Source: Chitinophagaceae bacterium PMP191F (lineage in GTDB: Bacteria > Bacteroidota > Bacteroidia > Chitinophagales > Chitinophagaceae). From it: 64,000 nt of DNA. Positions 27,470 to 36,962 of this stretch are shown piece after piece (position 1 is the first letter of the stretch; every line of letters starts with the position of its first letter). The stretch covers positions 186,001-250,000 of the forward strand of contig LGYU01000014.1 of assembly GCA_001302245.1 (NCBI GenBank). Direction: 5' to 3'. The notes under the pieces are model-generated. The model was not told where the DNA came from and made no database searches. It saw nothing but the letters and a program-made list of their open reading frames with translations. A program made the translations under genes and the position numbers.

Positions 27470-30313
27470 TTATTGATGTGGTTGGTAACGTGTTTCCGGT
27501 GGTCCCAGGTAAGACGGACGCAATGTACCGGTATAGGCTACCAGCTTTTGCACTACTACAGCGGCATCTACCGACCAGATGTGGATGGTATGTTTACCAG
27601 CCCTGTTGACGGCATGTGCTGAGATCGTGATAATCGTATTATTGGCTACCCATCGTTCCCAGGTTTTGTTGGATGGATCTGCATTCAGCACAATGGTCTG
27701 CGGATCAGCATCGTCTATTGATATTGCATAGCGAAGTCCTGCTGCATTATGAAAGCTGAGTGTGGGTGCGCAATATACCTGTAACTGAAAGGTGCCGGTG
27801 TCACTGGTATACATGTCGTATTCAAGTGCCGCACTGTTGCCGGGTGTTTGCGCAGGCGCAGTTACTGGAAAGAGCGTCATGCCTGATAAAGTACGGCCCA
27901 GTTGCGGAATGCATTGCCATTCCGTATTGTTTTTAGCTACAGAACGACTGGGATGCGCGGCTTCAATAGACACAAAATTGTCAATCTGCACAAATGTATT
28001 GGTACCTGCCTGGTTATGCCATGAGGGTTTATTGATCACTGCATATACTGTAATGGTGCTGCCATTGTAACTGACAGTAACCGGAACGGTATGCTTACCG
28101 GCAGGAACTTTTTTCCAGTCAGCATTTATGATGATCTCCTGTTGTTGCTGAACAGTACCTTGCTGTGGAGTGATCAGTAACCAGGGCATAGAAGATCTTA
28201 TGGTATACCTAAATGATTTGGTACCACGATTGAAGAGTTGTATAGAACGTGTGCCGGGAATACAGGCATTCAGTTCTGGTAATACTGCTGTAGTGTTGGC
28301 TGCCGGCCACCATGCTTCAGAACCTTCTATGGCAAAGCCCATCATTGCAGTGTCGGGCAATTGTATATAAGTGGCTGCTGGCATTATATTCACAGGTGGT
28401 TGCTGCCACCAGGTGTAGCCGATATGTGTCTGGTCCATCATGTGATTCCACTTGCCGTTTGCCATTATATGATTATAGTGCCAGGAAAGCAGTGAGTCTT
28501 TAATGAACAATGTTTTTACTGAGTCTGCAAACATATTGGTGGCGGCACGTCCTTGCGTTGAATACAGCTTGTTCTTACCGGCGGTTACATATAAAGTATT
28601 CAGATTGGCACATGCCTGTACAGGAAACAATACCAGTTGTTCGAACGCATCTTTGTACGCGGCTGGCAACGATCGGTAAATTTTTTCAGCATTTACAGCC
28701 AGTTGCCGGTATTCTTTTACAACGGTTTCAGCTTCTTGGTAATTGGTAAGACTATAGGTGTCAGGCGATAGAAGTTCTGGTTTTCGCCGGGCATTAAATT
28801 GTGTATACAGATCCAGTATGCCGGCTATTGTACGGGCAAGTGGTTTTCCGAATTGTTGTGCAGCCCATTCTTCTGTATAGCGGGTAAGATTACCGGCATT
28901 CCATTGTTGCGGTGCCCATGCATAATCGAGGAAAAACGAAACAGGCAGTTCCATGGGTTTCAGATCGCCCACATTTACAATCCAGATCTTGCGCACATTG
29001 TATTCCCATGCAAGATGCATCTGCTCCCACACGCGGGCAATGGAATTTGTATTGAGCCATTTATAATTTCTTGGTCCGCCTACATAATCAAAATGATAAT
29101 AGATGCCATAGCCCCCGCTTCTGGGCTTATCTGTTAGTTTGGGAAGTTTACGGATATTACCCCAGTTGTCATCACAAAGCAGCAGGGTAATATCGTCCGG
29201 TACGCGCATACCTTTATCATAATAATCCTGTACTTCTTTATACAGTGCCCATAACTGGGGCGTGGAAGAAGCTGGCTTATGGGTAACCTGTTCAAGAATA
29301 CTGCGTTGGTTGGCAACGATCTTTTCCAGCAATGAAATATTGCTTTGTTCGCTCATTGGCATATCTCCATCGCCACGCATACCCACTGTAACAATGCTTT
29401 CGTGGGTGCCCATATTTTCAATTCCCTTTTTCCAGAATGACTTCAACACACTATTGTTGGTTTCATAATTCCAGTCGCCGCTGCCATAGCGTTTCCACTC
29501 CTGCTGGGCACGCAACATCGGTTCGTGGTGTGATGTGCCCATCACAATACCCCACGCATCTGCCAGTTGTGGATTCAGCGTGTCATCGTCATTAAAGGCA
29601 TTGCCCCACATGGCGGGCCACAGGTAATTGGCTTTTAAGCGTAACAGCAGTTCAAATACTTTTTCATACATGCGGTGATTGAGGCCGCCAAATTTTTCCT
29701 TTGCCCAGCCAGACAAGGCAGGGGCTTCATCATTCAGAAAAATGCCCCTGTACTGCACACCCGGTGCACCGGTAATATTGGTGTTATTGTTAACATACAG
29801 TGTGGATGATTTTTTGACCGGTACATCTGCCCACCAGTACCAGGGTGAAATGCCCAATTGTTTAGATAGTTCAAACACACCATAGGCAGTACCTCTTTTA
29901 TCACTGCCTGCAATGACCAATGCATGCGCAATACCAGGAAATGGTTGCTGCACAGTTTGTATATGATAAGCTTCCCATTTGTGTTGTATGCTGTCTGTGT
30001 TGAATTTGCGGATTGCTGTCAGTTGCTGAATTATATCGCAATCGGCCAGTGAACCAATAATGATCATATTGGCGGCGGCAGATGGAATATTGTGTGTAAT
30101 AACGGGTTGGCGTCCGGTTACGGCCAGTATATCCTGTTGCAATAAGGCGGCTGCTTTGTGTATCAGCCAGTCATCGTGTTCGTCGGTATATAAAAATGTT
30201 TGCTGTGTGGGTGTAAGTAATGGTATGCCCGTTTGCGTGCTAACAAATTGCTGTGCCTGCAGTGGCTGTAGTGCATACCATAATATAATGATGAGCCAGG
30301 TTGTTTTTTTCAT
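27470..30313 (-). CDS. Glycoside hydrolase family 115 xylan alpha-glucuronidase
   Basis: 947 residues, the usual length. Signal peptide MKKTTWLIIILWYALQPLQAQ. The N-terminal domain (HDDWLIHKAAALLQQDILAVTGRQP) and the barrel block GTAYGVFELSKQLGISPWYWWADVPVKK, then GVQYRGIFLNDEAP, RLKANYLWPAMWGNAFNDDD, GTSHHEPM and LLCDDNWGNIRKLP are typical of GH115. The C-terminal part holds beta domains (about 700-947). Members remove 4-O-methylglucuronic acid from both internal and terminal positions of glucuronoxylan, which clears the chain for the GH10 enzyme. Co-directional with the SDR gene upstream (140 bases) and the xylanase downstream. Confidence 0.93.
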   Translation of the reverse strand: MKKTTWLIIILWYALQPLQAQQFVSTQTGIPLLTPTQQTFLYTDEHDDWLIHKAAALLQQDILAVTGRQPVITHNIPSAAANMIIIGSLADCDIIQQLTAIRKFNTDSIQHKWEAYHIQTVQQPFPGIAHALVIAGSDKRGTAYGVFELSKQLGISPWYWWADVPVKKSSTLYVNNNTNITGAPGVQYRGIFLNDEAPALSGWAKEKFGGLNHRMYEKVFELLLRLKANYLWPAMWGNAFNDDDTLNPQLADAWGIVMGTSHHEPMLRAQQEWKRYGSGDWNYETNNSVLKSFWKKGIENMGTHESIVTVGMRGDGDMPMSEQSNISLLEKIVANQRSILEQVTHKPASSTPQLWALYKEVQDYYDKGMRVPDDITLLLCDDNWGNIRKLPKLTDKPRSGGYGIYYHFDYVGGPRNYKWLNTNSIARVWEQMHLAWEYNVRKIWIVNVGDLKPMELPVSFFLDYAWAPQQWNAGNLTRYTEEWAAQQFGKPLARTIAGILDLYTQFNARRKPELLSPDTYSLTNYQEAETVVKEYRQLAVNAEKIYRSLPAAYKDAFEQLVLFPVQACANLNTLYVTAGKNKLYSTQGRAATNMFADSVKTLFIKDSLLSWHYNHIMANGKWNHMMDQTHIGYTWWQQPPVNIMPAATYIQLPDTAMMGFAIEGSEAWWPAANTTAVLPELNACIPGTRSIQLFNRGTKSFRYTIRSSMPWLLITPQQGTVQQQQEIIINADWKKVPAGKHTVPVTVSYNGSTITVYAVINKPSWHNQAGTNTFVQIDNFVSIEAAHPSRSVAKNNTEWQCIPQLGRTLSGMTLFPVTAPAQTPGNSAALEYDMYTSDTGTFQLQVYCAPTLSFHNAAGLRYAISIDDADPQTIVLNADPSNKTWERWVANNTIITISAHAVNRAGKHTIHIWSVDAAVVVQKLVAYTGTLRPSYLGPPETRYQPHQ

Positions 30314-30453
30314 AGTACAATCGTTAGAACAAACGAAGTAAAGGGCGTTGCTGGTGATTGTGTACAGTGCCGTTTTAACAGGGAATACGCTGGTTGCCTG
30401 ATAACATACTGCCTGGCATTGACAGATCTTATAATAGCATTAAAGCTGTTGTA

Positions 30454-31206
30454 TTAAAAACCAATCGAGTTTCCGCCATCTACAGGTAATATCACGCCGG
30501 TAATATAGCGTGCAGCATCAGATGCCAGAAAATAGGCTGCATCACCAATATCGGCAGGGGCTCCCAGTGCAGCCATAGGCGTACGCGACATTACTTTTTG
30601 TTTGCGTTCAATATCATTGTTCAGTGCACGGGCCGACATGTCAGTAGCGATGAATCCTGGTGCAATACAGTTTACACGAATGCCCATCGGTGCCAGTTCC
30701 ACAGCCATGGCCCTTGTCATACCTTCTACGGCTGATTTGGAAGCTGAATAGGCAATTACCTTGGGAATGCCATATTGCGATGCCATGGAGCTGATATTGA
30801 TAATAGAGCCGCCTCCATTGGTTTGCATCTGTTTTACTACTTCGCGCGATAAGGCAAATACAGCAGTTACGTTGGTGAGCAATATTTTCTGAAACTCTTC
30901 GTCTGTTACCTCTTCAAAATTCTTTTTCATGTTAATACCTGCATTGTTCACCAGGATATCAATAGTTCCCAGTTGACTGTAGATCTTGTCTATCATCTGC
31001 GGAATAACAGCAAGGTCGCTCAGGTCGTAACCGAAGGGTATACACAGGGGGCCCAGTTCATCTTTGGCTGCACAGAGCTTTTTCTCATCCCGTCCTATTA
31101 TTACAGTAGTGATCTGTTGTTCTACAAATTTCCTGGCAATGGCCAGTCCTATACCAGAGCCACCTCCTGTAACAATAGCCTTTTTTCCGTTGCTGGATAA
31201 TTCCAT
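30454..31206 (-). CDS. SDR family oxidoreductase
   Basis: 250 residues, classical short-chain dehydrogenase. VTGGGSGIGLAIA binds NAD(P), NNAGIN, ISSMAS and YSASKSAVEG (Tyr and Lys of the catalytic tetrad), then IRVNCIAPGFIATDM and the end ITGVILPVDGGNSIGF. Closest in style to FabG and to KduD/gluconate 5-dehydrogenase-like sugar acid dehydrogenases. Given its place upstream of an alpha-glucuronidase, a role in uronic acid breakdown is plausible, but substrate is inferred only from context. First gene of the minus-strand half of the locus and divergent from susC, with one LacI-type operator close by. Confidence 0.85.
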   Translation of the reverse strand: MELSSNGKKAIVTGGGSGIGLAIARKFVEQQITTVIIGRDEKKLCAAKDELGPLCIPFGYDLSDLAVIPQMIDKIYSQLGTIDILVNNAGINMKKNFEEVTDEEFQKILLTNVTAVFALSREVVKQMQTNGGGSIINISSMASQYGIPKVIAYSASKSAVEGMTRAMAVELAPMGIRVNCIAPGFIATDMSARALNNDIERKQKVMSRTPMAALGAPADIGDAAYFLASDAARYITGVILPVDGGNSIGF

Positions 31207-31336
31207 GCTATATGGTTTTGAAACAATAATGAATTAACTGGACGGCTGATAAAAAGCATATATGTTATTTCCGTATGCAGGACTGTTCTTAAACGCATTT
31301 GCAAGCCTTTCCCGCTACTATAGAGGAATAGTATAT

Positions 31337-31350
31337 ACAATCGGTTACAT
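31337..31350. promoter_or_regulatory. LacI-type operator, copy 1
   Basis: ACAATCGGTTACAT, sharing the 12-base core AATCGGTTACAT with copy 2. The left half-site is imperfect. It lies 131 bases before the SDR gene and is placed to act on the minus-strand unit, or to pair with copy 2 by looping (58 bases between equal positions). Confidence 0.6.
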
Positions 31351-31391
31351 GCTATTTATGAGGCTAAAATAAGGAGTTTTTTAAAAAAAAT

Positions 31392-31409
31392 AATGTAATC
31401 GGTTACATT
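31392..31409. promoter_or_regulatory. LacI-type operator, copy 2
   Basis: AATGTAATCGGTTACATT: seven-base arms AATGTAA and TTACATT around TCGG, the form of a LacI-family operator. It covers the region where the minus-33 element of the susC promoter should be, so binding would repress. The LacI-family gene of the same locus is at 36963. Confidence 0.75.
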
Positions 31410-31424
31410 TTTAAGAAAATTGTC

Positions 31425-31431
31425 TATTTTG
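31425..31431 (+). promoter_or_regulatory. Probable minus-7 element of the susC promoter
   Basis: TATTTTG followed by G, close to TAnnTTTG, 16 bases downstream of operator copy 2. A separate TTG minus-33 element is not seen because that position is within the operator. Confidence 0.4.
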
Positions 31432-31808
31432 GTAGTAGTAAAGCCGCAAAACCCAGCAGATACCGTGTGTCAGCAATAGCAGAAGAGACTTGCAGCCCTA
31501 ACATCCAAAGGCTTTATGTGAGGGACGATTTCTGTGCGAACGATTGATTACGTACACCAAAACAACGCCATATGCCAACTACCACTGGCGGACCTGTCAT
31601 CCGCAAAAAAATCCAGCAACACCTGCCGTTTGTACATGCAGCAATGCATTATGCTTTTGTACCGGTATCGCCTTGTAAATGATCTATAAAAGTAATACTG
31701 TACAGAGTAGTAATAATGATTGTGCTGTGTTCAGCCAGCCTCTTACCGATACTGATTTTCTCCCGTATTCTGTGGAACTATAAAAATTAACTACTAAAAC
31801 GATTGTTT

Positions 31809-34800
31809 ATGAAAGCAATGGTTACGCAGCGTGTCGCGTCAGCCAGCCTGTGTTTTACAGGTAAACTATCCATGCTTGTTTGTTTTATAATAGCACTACT
31901 GGTCACAATGCCGGTAGCTGCACAAAACGCTTTCCTGCTAAAAGGACGTGTTACCAACGAGAACGGACAACCGGTTTCAAGAGCTACCATTACTGTTAAA
32001 GGATCTGCTACGGGTACCAGCAGTAATGATAATGGCAACTTTGAAATCACTGTCCCATCCGGAACTGTACTGGTGGTTTCTTCTGTTGGGTATACCGTAA
32101 AAGAAGTTACCGTAAATAGTAATGCGCCTCTTACCATTGCCCTGGTTGCAGTACAGCAGTCGCTGGATGATGTAGTGGTAATAGGTTACGGACAGCAACG
32201 TAAAAAAGATATTACCGGTGCAGTGGTTTCAGTAAGCAGCGAAACTCTGAAAGAAGTAGCTGCACCCAACGTGATAGCACAGTTAAAAGGAAGAACCGCC
32301 GGTGTGGATATTGTAAGTAATGGTGCTACACCCGGTACCAGCGGACAGATCCGTATCAGGGGTAACAGAACGCTTACTACTTCACAAGGGTCCAGCGATG
32401 CATTGGATGGTCCGTTGCTGGTGCTGGATGGCATTCCTTATGGTGGAAGCATTAATGATTTTAGTCCCGATGATGTTGTAAGTCTGGAGATACTGAAAGA
32501 TGCATCTGCCACTGCCATATATGGTTCTAGAGGTGCAGGTGGTGTGATCCTGATCACTACCAAACGTGGTAAGACTGGCAGAGCGGTGATCAACCTGGAT
32601 GCTTACTATGGTGTTTCAAACATCATGGGTAAATATAAAGTATACGACGGACCTTCTTACGCACAGTTCAAAGCTGATGCCGCTGCCTATAACAGAACCA
32701 GTCCTGGTACTTCTTCTTACCCGCTTACACAGGCAGAAAAAGATGCACTGGCTGCAGGTATTTCTACCAACTGGCAGGACCTTATTTACCAGCAGGGATT
32801 TGTAACCAGCAATCAACTGGGGCTTACCGGTGGCACAGAAACCACACAATATGGTTTGAGTGGCAACTATTATAGAGAAACAGGCATTATTCCCAACCAG
32901 AACTATACGCGGTATTCTATCCGTGCTACCATTGATCATCATATTAATAAATGGGTGAAGGTAGGGTTGAATACTATCAACACATTGTCCTATACCAATA
33001 CACCGGGTGGTGCGGGTGTACCCTCAGGACTTATACGTACTACGCCATTGGCGGCTCCTTATAATGCAGATGGAACTGTAAACCTGAAACCCGCGGCAGG
33101 TTCTATTGATGATCCTATTATCAGTCCGCTGACACTGATCACCAAAAAAGATGCGATCCTGGCAATGAATCGTCGTATCAGAACATTTAATAGCCTGTAT
33201 GGTGAAGTGCAGATCGCTCCGGGTTTAAAATACAGGTTGAATGTAGGATTGGATTTCAGACAGGAAAATGGTAATGGTTATAACGGACCGCTTACCTATA
33301 CCAATACAGCAACTGTACAATCTTCTTCCAATGCCAGCATCAGTAATGCTGAAGCGTGGACATACAATATTCAGAACCTGTTGTATTATGATAAAATATT
33401 TGCCAAGAAACATAAGGTGGGTGTTACCGGCCTTTTTGAAATACAGAAAGATCATAGCCAAAATAGCGGATTTACTGTAACAGGTGTACCGGCTGATTAT
33501 ATCATGAATACTAACTTTTCACTGGCAAGCGGTCAACCTGCTGCAGATGTTAACAATACCGGCTTTACAGAATCTGGTCTGGTTTCTTATATGGGGCGTG
33601 TGAACTACGGATATGACAATCGCTATTTGTTAACAGCTACTGTACGTGTGGATGGTTCTTCCACCTTGTCTCCGGGACACCAGTATTTTACTTATCCTGC
33701 ATTGGGACTGGGTTGGAATATCAGCAATGAGAAGTTTATGCAGAACGTATCCTTTATATCTCACCTGAAACTGCGTGGCGGGTGGGGTATTTCAGGTAAC
33801 AGGAACGTAGCTCCTTATCAAACATTGGGATTGCTGACTGCTAGTACCTATAACTTCGGTCAGGGCACACCGGGACAACAACTGGCATACCTGGTTACCA
33901 CACTGGCCAATAAAGAACTGGGCTGGCAATCTACTTCTCAAACAAACGTTGGTGTGGAATTCGGTTTGTTCAATAACCGCATTACCGGTTCAGTGGATGT
34001 ATATGATCAGCGCACTAAAAATATTCTGCTGGGTGTGAACCTGCCGGCCAGTAATGGTGCAGGCACTACAGTAAAAAATCTCGGAAAAACAAAAGGTAGC
34101 GGCTTGGAAATAACACTTAGCACCATCAATATTCAGAGTAAGGATAAAACCGGATTTAGCTGGAGCACTGATCTGAACTTTTATTTCAATCGTGAAAAAA
34201 TTATACAGCTTACAACACCCAGTGAAAAATCAAACGTAGGCAATGGCTGGTTTGTAGGTCAGCCGTTGAGTGTAATATATGATGTGAAAAAGATTGGCAT
34301 CTGGCAACTGGAAGATTCTGTGAAAGGAGCGCTGGCTGCACAAACATCACCGGTACAATACCCAGGACAGATAAGAGTGGAAGATTATAATAACGATCAT
34401 AAAATAGATGCAAACGACAGGCAGATACTCGGCAACTTCCAGCCACAATGGGAAGGCGGTATTACCAACAGGTTTACGTATAAAAACTTTGATCTGTCTA
34501 TAGTGATCTTTGCCCGTATGGGAATGAAGGTGGTGGTTCCTTATTTAACAGCTGATGGCGGTTCCCAGGGTTTTCCTTTCTTTAACCAGGGAAGGTTAAA
34601 CCAGGTAAGGACCAATTACTGGACACGTACCAATCCTACCAATGATTTTCCCGCACCTGATGCCGGTACAGACAGGTTGAATTTTGGTTCCACGCTGGGT
34701 TATCAGAATGGTTCGTTCATCAAATGTCGCAGCATTAACCTGGGATATGAGGTACCTGCACCCATGCTTAAGAGAGCCGGAGTAAGCTCATTGCGGTTGT

Positions 34801-35003
34801 ATGTAAATGTTACCAATCCTTTCATTATCTATTCTCCTTTTGTCCGTGATGGATTTGGGCCCGATCCGGAAGGTAATGGATACGGCGGTGCGGTGGGTAC
34901 GGCTGGTACTTCGGATGTTGGAACGCCAACGCGCCAGATCAGTGTGAATGCTAATAACCCATCTTTCCGCCAGTTCCTGGTAGGTCTGAATGTTAAATTT
35001 TAA
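31809..35003 (+). CDS. SusC/RagA family TonB-linked outer membrane transporter
   Basis: 1064 residues from the ATG at 31809; a TTG two codons upstream (31803) is less likely. Signal peptide ends MPVAAQ near residue 40. About 45-120 is a carboxypeptidase-regulatory-like domain (LLKGRVTNENGQPVSRATITVKG). The SusC signature DDVVVIGYGQQRKKDITGAV follows at about 125, the plug at about 130-240 (QIRIRGNRTL, AIYGSRGAGGVILITTKRGK) and then the 22-strand barrel to the terminal FLVGLNVKF. No STN domain, so no direct anti-sigma signalling. Imports xylo-oligosaccharides with SusD, by context. Its stop is 20 bases before susD. Confidence 0.95.
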   Translation: MKAMVTQRVASASLCFTGKLSMLVCFIIALLVTMPVAAQNAFLLKGRVTNENGQPVSRATITVKGSATGTSSNDNGNFEITVPSGTVLVVSSVGYTVKEVTVNSNAPLTIALVAVQQSLDDVVVIGYGQQRKKDITGAVVSVSSETLKEVAAPNVIAQLKGRTAGVDIVSNGATPGTSGQIRIRGNRTLTTSQGSSDALDGPLLVLDGIPYGGSINDFSPDDVVSLEILKDASATAIYGSRGAGGVILITTKRGKTGRAVINLDAYYGVSNIMGKYKVYDGPSYAQFKADAAAYNRTSPGTSSYPLTQAEKDALAAGISTNWQDLIYQQGFVTSNQLGLTGGTETTQYGLSGNYYRETGIIPNQNYTRYSIRATIDHHINKWVKVGLNTINTLSYTNTPGGAGVPSGLIRTTPLAAPYNADGTVNLKPAAGSIDDPIISPLTLITKKDAILAMNRRIRTFNSLYGEVQIAPGLKYRLNVGLDFRQENGNGYNGPLTYTNTATVQSSSNASISNAEAWTYNIQNLLYYDKIFAKKHKVGVTGLFEIQKDHSQNSGFTVTGVPADYIMNTNFSLASGQPAADVNNTGFTESGLVSYMGRVNYGYDNRYLLTATVRVDGSSTLSPGHQYFTYPALGLGWNISNEKFMQNVSFISHLKLRGGWGISGNRNVAPYQTLGLLTASTYNFGQGTPGQQLAYLVTTLANKELGWQSTSQTNVGVEFGLFNNRITGSVDVYDQRTKNILLGVNLPASNGAGTTVKNLGKTKGSGLEITLSTINIQSKDKTGFSWSTDLNFYFNREKIIQLTTPSEKSNVGNGWFVGQPLSVIYDVKKIGIWQLEDSVKGALAAQTSPVQYPGQIRVEDYNNDHKIDANDRQILGNFQPQWEGGITNRFTYKNFDLSIVIFARMGMKVVVPYLTADGGSQGFPFFNQGRLNQVRTNYWTRTNPTNDFPAPDAGTDRLNFGSTLGYQNGSFIKCRSINLGYEVPAPMLKRAGVSSLRLYVNVTNPFIIYSPFVRDGFGPDPEGNGYGGAVGTAGTSDVGTPTRQISVNANNPSFRQFLVGLNVKF

Positions 35004-35022
35004 ACTGCTTAAAGTTTCCCAT

Positions 35023-36846
35023 ATGAAACTCCATAAAAAAATAATCAGCTACATCTTTTTAAGTTCAACGATGCTGTTATGCAACAGTTGTAAGAAACTG
35101 CTGGAAGAGCATCCGCAGGCCAGCATTGTACCTTCATTCTTTAATACGCCGGCAGGTGTGCTGGGCGGTATTTCCGGTGTGTATAATGATATCAGGAGTG
35201 CCTGGGGTACCGAAGGTTTCTCGGCCCAGATGGTAGCCGGTACAGACGAACATCTTGCGGGGGCCAGTGCCAGTGGTATCAGGCTGTATACCTATAATGG
35301 GTTGAACAGTTCGGATGTGGAAGGATGGTGGAACTCTGCCTATACCGATATCAACACATTGAATGGTGTATTGCAGTACGGACAAATCATTGACCTGGCA
35401 GATGCTACCCGTAAACAATACCTGGCACAGGCAAAGTTTTTACGTGCATTCTGGTATTTTCACCTGGTACAGAGTTTTGGTGATGTGCCGTTGCATACTA
35501 CTTTTATTACTGTTCCTTCACAGGCAGACAGCCGTCAGTCGGTGGCAGATGTATACAAACAGATCATACAGGATCTTACAGATGCAGCAGTTGATCTGCC
35601 AGCTACGCCCACCGCACCATTCCTGGGTAAAGCTGCTACCAAACCGGTAGCACAGTATCTGCTGGCAAAGGCATACCTGACAAGAGGTTGGCTGAACAAC
35701 ACACAAGCTGATTTTCAACAGGCATATACTATTGCAGCGGATATTATTACCAACAAAGCCACTTACCAGTTAGACCTGTGGCAGGATTATGGCGATGCAT
35801 TTAATCCAATAAATGATTATGGTAAAGAAACTATGTTTGTAAGTGATCATAGTTCTGATCCGAAATACGGACAATATACTGTGGGTGGTGGTGCTGCCGG
35901 TGGTGCTGCACAAAATCTTACACCATGGTTCTATATCTGGAACTATCCTTCCAACAGTGGCATCAACTCATTTGTGAATGGTTCGGGAGCACTGGTAAAC
36001 TCTGGTTCATCTCTGATGTTGAGAGATGCTGCAAATGGCAGACCGTATGTTCGTACCAGGCCTAACACGGTAGTAAACTCCAGTGGTGTAAATGCCGGTA
36101 AAAGGTATATACTGGATCAGGCGTTTGTAAACAGGACTAGTGATTCACGGTATGACAATACTTTTCAGAAAGTATGGCTTTCCAATACTACAGTAAGCAA
36201 TACGGCGGGTGCTGCTAATAACCAGCGTGGTATTGGGTACACAATGACACAGGGAGTGGATACTGCCATCTGGATGCCTGATGTGGAAGTAACCGGTGCG
36301 CCGCAGTTCAATGGTGCTGTTCCGTTCAAAGGAATTATTATTCCGCCAAGCCTGTGGACAAATAGCTATTTCCCCTCTGTAAAAAAATTCATGGATCCCA
36401 GCAGGGGAGCAAATTTCAACGATCCCTCTACCAGGCCGGTGGTGATATACCGTTTTTCTGATGTATATCTCATTGCTGCCGAAGCTGCTTTTAAAGCAGG
36501 TGATAATATCAGTGCCGCCAACATGCTGAACGTGGTGCGTCAACGGGCTGCTTACCGTAAAACAAATACCGCAACACAGAATGCAGCGGCTGTTACTGCA
36601 ATGACCATCACACCGGCCAATGTTACGCTGGACTTTATACTGGACGAACGTTCCCGTGAGTTTTATGGCGAGTGGCAAAGATGGCTGGATCTGGTACGTA
36701 CCAGGTCGCTGGTAACCAGGGTAAAAGCATGGAACCCTGAAGCTTCGCCTTATATCAAGGATTTCCACATGTTGCGTCCGATTCCGCAAACACAGATAGA
36801 CAGGGTCGTGGAAGGACCTGCATTTCCACAGAACTTTGGTTATTAG
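35023..36846 (+). CDS. SusD/RagB family nutrient-binding outer membrane lipoprotein
   Basis: 607 residues from the ATG at 35023 (MKLHKKIISYIFL); the reading frame is open upstream into susC but this start precedes the signal peptide. The lipobox ends in Cys23 (LLCNSC). SusD helices and TPR-like part: FFNTPAGVLGGISGVYNDIR, FLRAFWYFHLVQSFGDVPL, QYLLAKAYLTRGWL, and the C-terminal VVIYRFSDVYLIAAEAAFKAG, LDFILDERSREFYGEWQRWLDLVRT and PIPQTQIDRV. Acts as the glycan-binding lid of the SusC channel on the cell surface. Followed by a terminator. Confidence 0.95.
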   Translation: MKLHKKIISYIFLSSTMLLCNSCKKLLEEHPQASIVPSFFNTPAGVLGGISGVYNDIRSAWGTEGFSAQMVAGTDEHLAGASASGIRLYTYNGLNSSDVEGWWNSAYTDINTLNGVLQYGQIIDLADATRKQYLAQAKFLRAFWYFHLVQSFGDVPLHTTFITVPSQADSRQSVADVYKQIIQDLTDAAVDLPATPTAPFLGKAATKPVAQYLLAKAYLTRGWLNNTQADFQQAYTIAADIITNKATYQLDLWQDYGDAFNPINDYGKETMFVSDHSSDPKYGQYTVGGGAAGGAAQNLTPWFYIWNYPSNSGINSFVNGSGALVNSGSSLMLRDAANGRPYVRTRPNTVVNSSGVNAGKRYILDQAFVNRTSDSRYDNTFQKVWLSNTTVSNTAGAANNQRGIGYTMTQGVDTAIWMPDVEVTGAPQFNGAVPFKGIIIPPSLWTNSYFPSVKKFMDPSRGANFNDPSTRPVVIYRFSDVYLIAAEAAFKAGDNISAANMLNVVRQRAAYRKTNTATQNAAAVTAMTITPANVTLDFILDERSREFYGEWQRWLDLVRTRSLVTRVKAWNPEASPYIKDFHMLRPIPQTQIDRVVEGPAFPQNFGY

Positions 36847-36866
36847 ACTATAAATAAAATATATAA

Positions 36867-36947
36867 CCTGTCAGGTTCAGGTGCTGAATGCGTGCGTATA
36901 AAAAGAAATTAGCATGCACCAGGTGCCAGGGCCTGACAGGCTTTTTT
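36867..36947 (+). terminator. Terminator of the susCD unit
   Basis: CCTGTCAGG (36867-36875) pairs exactly with CCTGACAGG (36932-36940), with further pairing inside (GCGTGC near 36890 with GCATGC near 36912), followed by C and six T. It stands between convergent susD and lacI genes. Confidence 0.75.
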
Positions 36948-36962
36948 ATGCGAGAAAGATCT

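Larger units (their letters stand above)
31207..31808. other. Divergent control region of the xylan locus with long susC leader
   Basis: 602 bases between the SDR gene and susC. It contains two LacI-type operators (31337-31350, 31392-31409) and a minus-7 element (31425-31431). Transcription from there would give a susC 5-prime leader of about 370 bases. A 36-codon frame from the ATG at 31572 is the longest ORF in the leader and has no recognisable features. Nothing else was identified. Confidence 0.6.
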
